From positions 1 to 8,646 of the forward strand of contig DACE01000020.1 of NCBI GenBank assembly GCA_002494645.1: DNA of 8,646 bases, in the 5' to 3' direction. The DNA is from Euryarchaeota archaeon UBA256. GTDB taxonomy: Archaea > Thermoplasmatota > Poseidoniia > Poseidoniales > Poseidoniaceae. Under the pieces are notes generated by a model. The model had not been told where the DNA came from. It worked only from the letters and a program-made list of their open reading frames with translations, and did no database searches. Shown in pieces: positions 5,458-8,646 of this stretch (its first letter is position 1; each line of letters opens with the position of its first letter). The position numbers and the translations under genes are program-made.

Positions 5458-7502
5458 GCTTCAACTGCTTCGGACGTTTCGGCTTTCTTAGCCTCTATTT
5501 TTGCATCGTTGGCTTTGATTTGTTCCCAAACCAATTCAGCAATGTCCTTGACTTCCATCTCAGAGCCGATAGCGCTCAAGCCGTCGGTGACCATGGTTGA
5601 ACAGAAGGGACAGCCAACAGCGACGGTGTCAGCTCCTGTTTGGGCGAGTTCTTTGGAGCGGATGACGTTCACACGGTCGTATCCATCATCGACGTGTTCT
5701 TCCATCCACATTTGAGCGCCACCGGCACCACAACAGAATGAATCCTTACCGTGCCTCTCCGCTTCAACATCAACGCCTCCAATGGCGTCACGAGGAGCAT
5801 CGAGCTCACCGCCAATGCGGCCAAGGTAGCACGGATCGTGATAGGTCACACTGCCGTCATGGGCTGGTTCAGGTAACTTGCCTTCTTGTTGGAGATGGTT
5901 GATGAGTTGCGAATGGTGCATGACTTCAATGTCTTCGCCACCATAGTCCTTGTACTCCTTTCCGAGCGTATGGAAACAGTGCGGGCAGGAAGCAACGACT
6001 TTCTTGACCCCAATCTCCTCAAAGGTGGCCAAGTTGGTTTCGGCAAGCATTTGGAACAGGTATTCGTTACCAGCACGCCGTGCAGCGTCTCCACTGCAGC
6101 CTTCTTGCATGCCGAGAATACCGACATCAAGACCCGCTTCTTTCATGATGCTGATGGTATCTCGTGCCACTTTCTTATTGCGTTCATCGAAGGAAGCAGC
6201 GCAGCCTGCGAAATAGATGTATTCGGCAGGTTCAGCGACTTTTACATCCAATCCTTCTGCCCAATCCCCGCGTTCGTGAGAAGGCAGGCCGTAAGGGTTC
6301 GAATCGGATTCGAGATTCTCGATGGTTGCCATGAGGGGCATGACCGTGTCCTCTACGCTCGCGTCGAATTCCATTCGCTCCATCATAAGGTGACGGCGAG
6401 CATCGGTGAGTTTAGGCACGTGGTCGATGTAAATCGGGCAGGCTTCAACGCATGCATGGCAGGTTGTGCACGCCCAAATTGCGTCTTCACCGAAGCGAGC
6501 GATGATGTCTTCTTCTGGCGTTTCTCCAGCAAGCAGCGTGCTGGCGTTATCGTTGGCATAATGACGGACATCGTGAATGATTTCCATGGGATTAAGCGCC
6601 TTACCGCTGGCATAGGCAGGACATACATCTTGACAGCGAGCACATGAGGTGCAAGCCCATCCGTCGATGAGGTCACGCCACGTGAAATCGGTATAGTTCA
6701 CCGCACCAAAGGAGTCGATGTCAAGTTCGTCGAGGAGAACGGCTTTTCCGTCTGCCCCACGGGCCAATGGTTCCATGGTGGCCATGGGCCTAAGGTCGTG
6801 GAAGAATACATTGGGGAAGGCCATCACGAGGTGCATGTGTTTGGAAAGTGGAATCAAGAAAAGGAAGACGGAGATAGCCAGCATGTGCGCCCAGTAGGCT
6901 GCGACCACAAGTGATGTGCTTGGAACGAGGGTTGCATACACCCAGTAACCAATGGGTTCCCATGTTTTCGAAATGGTCGATTCTCCCGCTTCTATGACGA
7001 AGGAAGTCGTCGTGATGGTCATGATGAGAAGCAAGATGACGTTGCCTTCCAATTGAGACTTGCCTTTGAGCTTCTCCGGAGTAAACACAACGCGTCGCAA
7101 CAAGGCCGCTACACAGCCGATGAAGGCGATTGCATAACCCGTTTCAACGATGAGATTCCAAGGACCACGCATGACCTCGGGTAGAACTTTTTGTGAGAAT
7201 TGATTGCCAGTTGCGAGGTCAAACATATCGGTTGAAAGCATCAGGAAACCCCAAAACATCAACACGTGAATGCCTCCTGCAACACGATCTCTCAAGACTT
7301 TCTTCTGACCGAGCCATCCAGTGAGAACCTCTTTGATTCGCGCCCCCCAATTATCAAAACGGTTCTCGGGCTTTCCTTTGAGAACCAAACGACTTGCCTT
7401 GACCACCTGATAGAGGAAAAAACCCCCCGAGATTCCAAAGAGCACGAGAAGGAGGACCCAACCAGGGAGCGGCCCATAATCCATAAACAGAGGGTGTTCC
7501 AT
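5454..7502 (-). CDS. Membrane-bound Fe-S oxidoreductase, EtfD/HdrD-like (cytochrome b + 2x[4Fe-4S] + 2x CCG)
   Basis: A 682-residue fusion predicted to move electrons between a soluble donor and membrane quinone. Part one (about 13-224) is a NarI/HdrE-like cytochrome b with five or six helices; likely haem ligands are among H79, H206, H222 and H224. Part two carries two [4Fe-4S] motifs, C284-x2-C287-x2-C290-x3-C294-P and C345-x2-C348-x2-C351-x3-C355-P. Part three has two CCG domains. The first has C434, C469 (in GCSGDAARRAGNEYLFQ) and C506/C509. The second has C558, C590/C591 and C631/C634. This order matches EtfD-type proteins, for example mycobacterial Rv0338c, which take electrons from ETF during fatty-acid oxidation. 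Methanogen HdrDE or a lactate/glycerol-phosphate oxidase subunit are alternatives, but no partner gene is beside it. The tail is Lys/Glu/Ala-rich. ATG 7502 is chosen over TTG 7514 or GTG 7511 because an SD lies just upstream. It leads the mutY transcript. Confidence 0.9.
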   Translation of the reverse strand: MEHPLFMDYGPLPGWVLLLVLFGISGGFFLYQVVKASRLVLKGKPENRFDNWGARIKEVLTGWLGQKKVLRDRVAGGIHVLMFWGFLMLSTDMFDLATGNQFSQKVLPEVMRGPWNLIVETGYAIAFIGCVAALLRRVVFTPEKLKGKSQLEGNVILLLIMTITTTSFVIEAGESTISKTWEPIGYWVYATLVPSTSLVVAAYWAHMLAISVFLFLIPLSKHMHLVMAFPNVFFHDLRPMATMEPLARGADGKAVLLDELDIDSFGAVNYTDFTWRDLIDGWACTSCARCQDVCPAYASGKALNPMEIIHDVRHYANDNASTLLAGETPEEDIIARFGEDAIWACTTCHACVEACPIYIDHVPKLTDARRHLMMERMEFDASVEDTVMPLMATIENLESDSNPYGLPSHERGDWAEGLDVKVAEPAEYIYFAGCAASFDERNKKVARDTISIMKEAGLDVGILGMQEGCSGDAARRAGNEYLFQMLAETNLATFEEIGVKKVVASCPHCFHTLGKEYKDYGGEDIEVMHHSQLINHLQQEGKLPEPAHDGSVTYHDPCYLGRIGGELDAPRDAIGGVDVEAERHGKDSFCCGAGGAQMWMEEHVDDGYDRVNVIRSKELAQTGADTVAVGCPFCSTMVTDGLSAIGSEMEVKDIAELVWEQIKANDAKIEAKKAETSEAVEA

Positions 7503-7507
7503 CGTTT

Positions 7508-7512
7508 TCACC
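7508..7512 (-). promoter_or_regulatory. Shine-Dalgarno of the EtfD-like gene
   Basis: On the - strand GGTGA lies 5 nt before the ATG at 7502. It matches the UCACC of the archaeal anti-SD. It decides the start: the in-frame TTG (7514) and GTG (7511) lie at or within it and would lack it. Confidence 0.55.
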
Positions 7513-7577
7513 AAGAACGCATACCTGCGCTATTCTGTCCAAGCAGAGACGCACTTTGAAACCACCGTCAAAAACCA

Positions 7578-7597
7578 ACGGGAATTCACCTTCCCGT
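7578..7597. promoter_or_regulatory. Inverted repeat in the divergent EtfD-like/mvk spacer
   Basis: ACGGGAA, a 6-bp gap, then TTCCCGT: a perfect 7-bp inverted repeat. It lies 37 bp before the mvk ATG and about 75 bp from the reductase ATG. The position suits an operator for either or both genes, and it could also form a hairpin in a transcript. Nearby, GAATATGA (7604-7611) is a weak TATA-like box about 26 bp before the mvk ATG, with no SD, which would fit a leaderless mvk message. No regulator is identifiable. Confidence 0.35.
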
Positions 7598-7633
7598 GAG
7601 AAGGAATATGAAGGCCGAGCCCGTGTTCGGGTC

Positions 7634-8617
7634 ATGGGGGTTGAAGCAGGACTGCAAAAGGCGAGTGCCCCCGCCAAATGCATTCTTTTTGGCGAACATG
7701 CAGTCGTTTACGGGGAGCCTGCTGTGGCGGTTGCCCTCGAGCAGCGTCTTCATGTCCAACTTCGACCTTCGAAGACATGGAGTGTTGGAGGTAGTCAACT
7801 TCAGGCGAAGCGCCACCCTCACATTGCCGCTTTGAAAGCCGCACTGCTTGAAGATTCAACACCCCCCATGTCCATTCAAATCAACAGTGACATTCCCCGT
7901 GCCTCAGGTCTTGGTTCAAGTGCCGCGCTCAGTACAGCCGTCGCCCGTGCCTTTGCCACCCTATCACACCAAGAAACGGTCACGAACGAAGCATTGAGCA
8001 TGCTGGCTCACCAAGCGGAAGCTCAAGCCCAAGGAGGATTGGCCTCCCCTCTTGACACTTCAACGAGTACGGAGGGTGGCGTGGTTGTCCTTTCTGACAC
8101 AAAGGAGAACTCCTGCACATGGCTCTATACCCGTCGTTTGGCGACCCCATCTGGTGAACGTGTTTGGGAGGTTCACAGTCTGGATTTGAAACGCGATGAC
8201 GGCATCTACCTCGTGCTCGGGAATACCGGCGTTCATGCACCGACATCCGCCCAAGTGGCATTGGTTGCGGCAGCCTTGGAGGAATCACCTGAACGAATGC
8301 AGGAAATCAAGGCCATCGGAACCGTTTCTCGCCGCGGCCTTGACGCTCTTCAACGAGGCGATTATACCGCCGTAGGTCACGCTATGAGTGAGAATCATGT
8401 CTTGCTGAGGAATCTTGGCGTTTCGTCACTTGAACTTGAAGACCTTATTCGAGCTGCCCTACCAACTTCGCTGGGTGTCAAATTAACCGGAGCAGGTGGA
8501 GGCGGTTGCATGGTGGCGCTGACACGTCACCCCAAAGAGACCGCGGAGGCCATCGAATTAGCTGGCGGCAGAACCTTTGTTTCAAGGATTGGCAATGCTG
8601 GAGCGCACGCCGATTAA
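7634..8617 (+). CDS. mvk: Mevalonate kinase (GHMP kinase family)
   Basis: Phosphorylates mevalonate with ATP to 5-phosphomevalonate, an early step of isoprenoid synthesis for archaeal lipids and quinones, in the cytoplasm. It has 327 residues from the ATG at 7634. Motif 1, ASAPAKCILFGEHAVVYG, starts at residue 10 and includes Lys15 and the FGEHAVVYG hallmark of mevalonate kinase. Motif 2, the ATP phosphate-binding loop SGLGSSAA, is at 91-98. The probable catalytic Asp is D141 in GLASPLDTSTS, in the form seen in archaeal mevalonate kinases. Motif 3, KLTGAGGGGC, is at 283-292. VLGNTGVHAPT precedes the C-terminal domain. An in-frame TTG at 7556 would add 26 mostly Lys/Arg/Ser/Pro residues with no family resemblance, so the internal ATG is preferred. 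Galactokinase or phosphomevalonate kinase are less likely given the FGEHAVVYG motif. It is divergent from the EtfD-like gene; any downstream partner lies beyond the window. Confidence 0.95.
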   Translation: MGVEAGLQKASAPAKCILFGEHAVVYGEPAVAVALEQRLHVQLRPSKTWSVGGSQLQAKRHPHIAALKAALLEDSTPPMSIQINSDIPRASGLGSSAALSTAVARAFATLSHQETVTNEALSMLAHQAEAQAQGGLASPLDTSTSTEGGVVVLSDTKENSCTWLYTRRLATPSGERVWEVHSLDLKRDDGIYLVLGNTGVHAPTSAQVALVAAALEESPERMQEIKAIGTVSRRGLDALQRGDYTAVGHAMSENHVLLRNLGVSSLELEDLIRAALPTSLGVKLTGAGGGGCMVALTRHPKETAEAIELAGGRTFVSRIGNAGAHAD

Positions 8618-8646
8618 GGCATCCTCCACGAGTGACTTGACATTTT
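8618..8646. other. Window end, no gene seen
   Basis: These 29 bp after the mvk stop hold no start codon on the + strand. They end in TTTT, which might begin an archaeal T-rich terminator, but the window stops before this can be judged. Confidence 0.3.

Noticed and set aside
5886..6647. 253-residue + strand ORF inside the EtfD-like gene
   Set aside because: Antisense to the iron-sulfur and CCG coding region, whose - strand frame has intact family motifs. It is a shadow of that coding frame.
7589..7604. CCTTC/GAAGG hairpin overlapping the mvk promoter repeat
   Set aside because: Only 5 bp, and mutually exclusive with the longer ACGGGAA/TTCCCGT repeat. Probably chance.
7556..7633. Upstream extension of mevalonate kinase from TTG 7556
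   Set aside because: It adds 26 charged, low-similarity residues from a weak start codon and overlaps the likely promoter and inverted repeat.

Overview
The window looks like ordinary chromosomal DNA from a marine euryarchaeon, most likely Marine Group II (Candidatus Poseidoniales) or a close relative. The archaeal pointers are an archaeal-type mevalonate kinase and start codons that mix Shine-Dalgarno (SD) and apparently leaderless contexts. The rest of the gene set fits a heterotroph: a membrane Fe-S reductase of the kind that serves flavoprotein dehydrogenases, a MutY glycosylase and a glycosylation-rich thioredoxin lipoprotein. This taxonomic placement is inference from gene content; there is no rRNA gene in the window.

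Layout. Positions 2-307 (+) hold the 3' end of a gene for a single-pass membrane protein with a Thr-Thr-Asp repeat. Its stop codon directly abuts that of the convergent cysS (308-1795, -). A 69-bp divergent spacer follows. Then comes a + strand series: an extended short-chain dehydrogenase/reductase (1865-2884), an overlapping six-helix membrane protein (2851-3588), and a secreted thioredoxin-fold lipoprotein (3623-4198). A 224-bp spacer (4199-4422) has no convincing gene but contains a long imperfect hairpin. Two - strand genes, translationally coupled by an ATGA overlap, come next. The promoter-proximal one encodes a fused cytochrome b / two-[4Fe-4S] / two-CCG-domain oxidoreductase resembling EtfD/HdrD (5454-7502), and the second is mutY (4423-5457). 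A 131-bp divergent spacer with an inverted repeat separates them from mevalonate kinase (7634-8617, +). The last 29 bp carry no gene.

How the genes fit together. The EtfD-like protein probably passes electrons, for example from acyl-CoA dehydrogenases via ETF, to membrane quinone. MutY, itself an Fe-S enzyme, removes adenine opposite 8-oxoguanine. Mevalonate kinase feeds the isoprenoid pathway for archaeal lipids and quinone tails. CysRS charges tRNA-Cys. The lipoprotein probably acts in extracytoplasmic thiol redox. I see no mobile element, CRISPR array, tRNA or rRNA. I found no clear undescribed multi-gene system. The items most worth checking are the hairpin at 4292-4368, the sequon-rich thioredoxin, and the coupling of the reductase with mutY.
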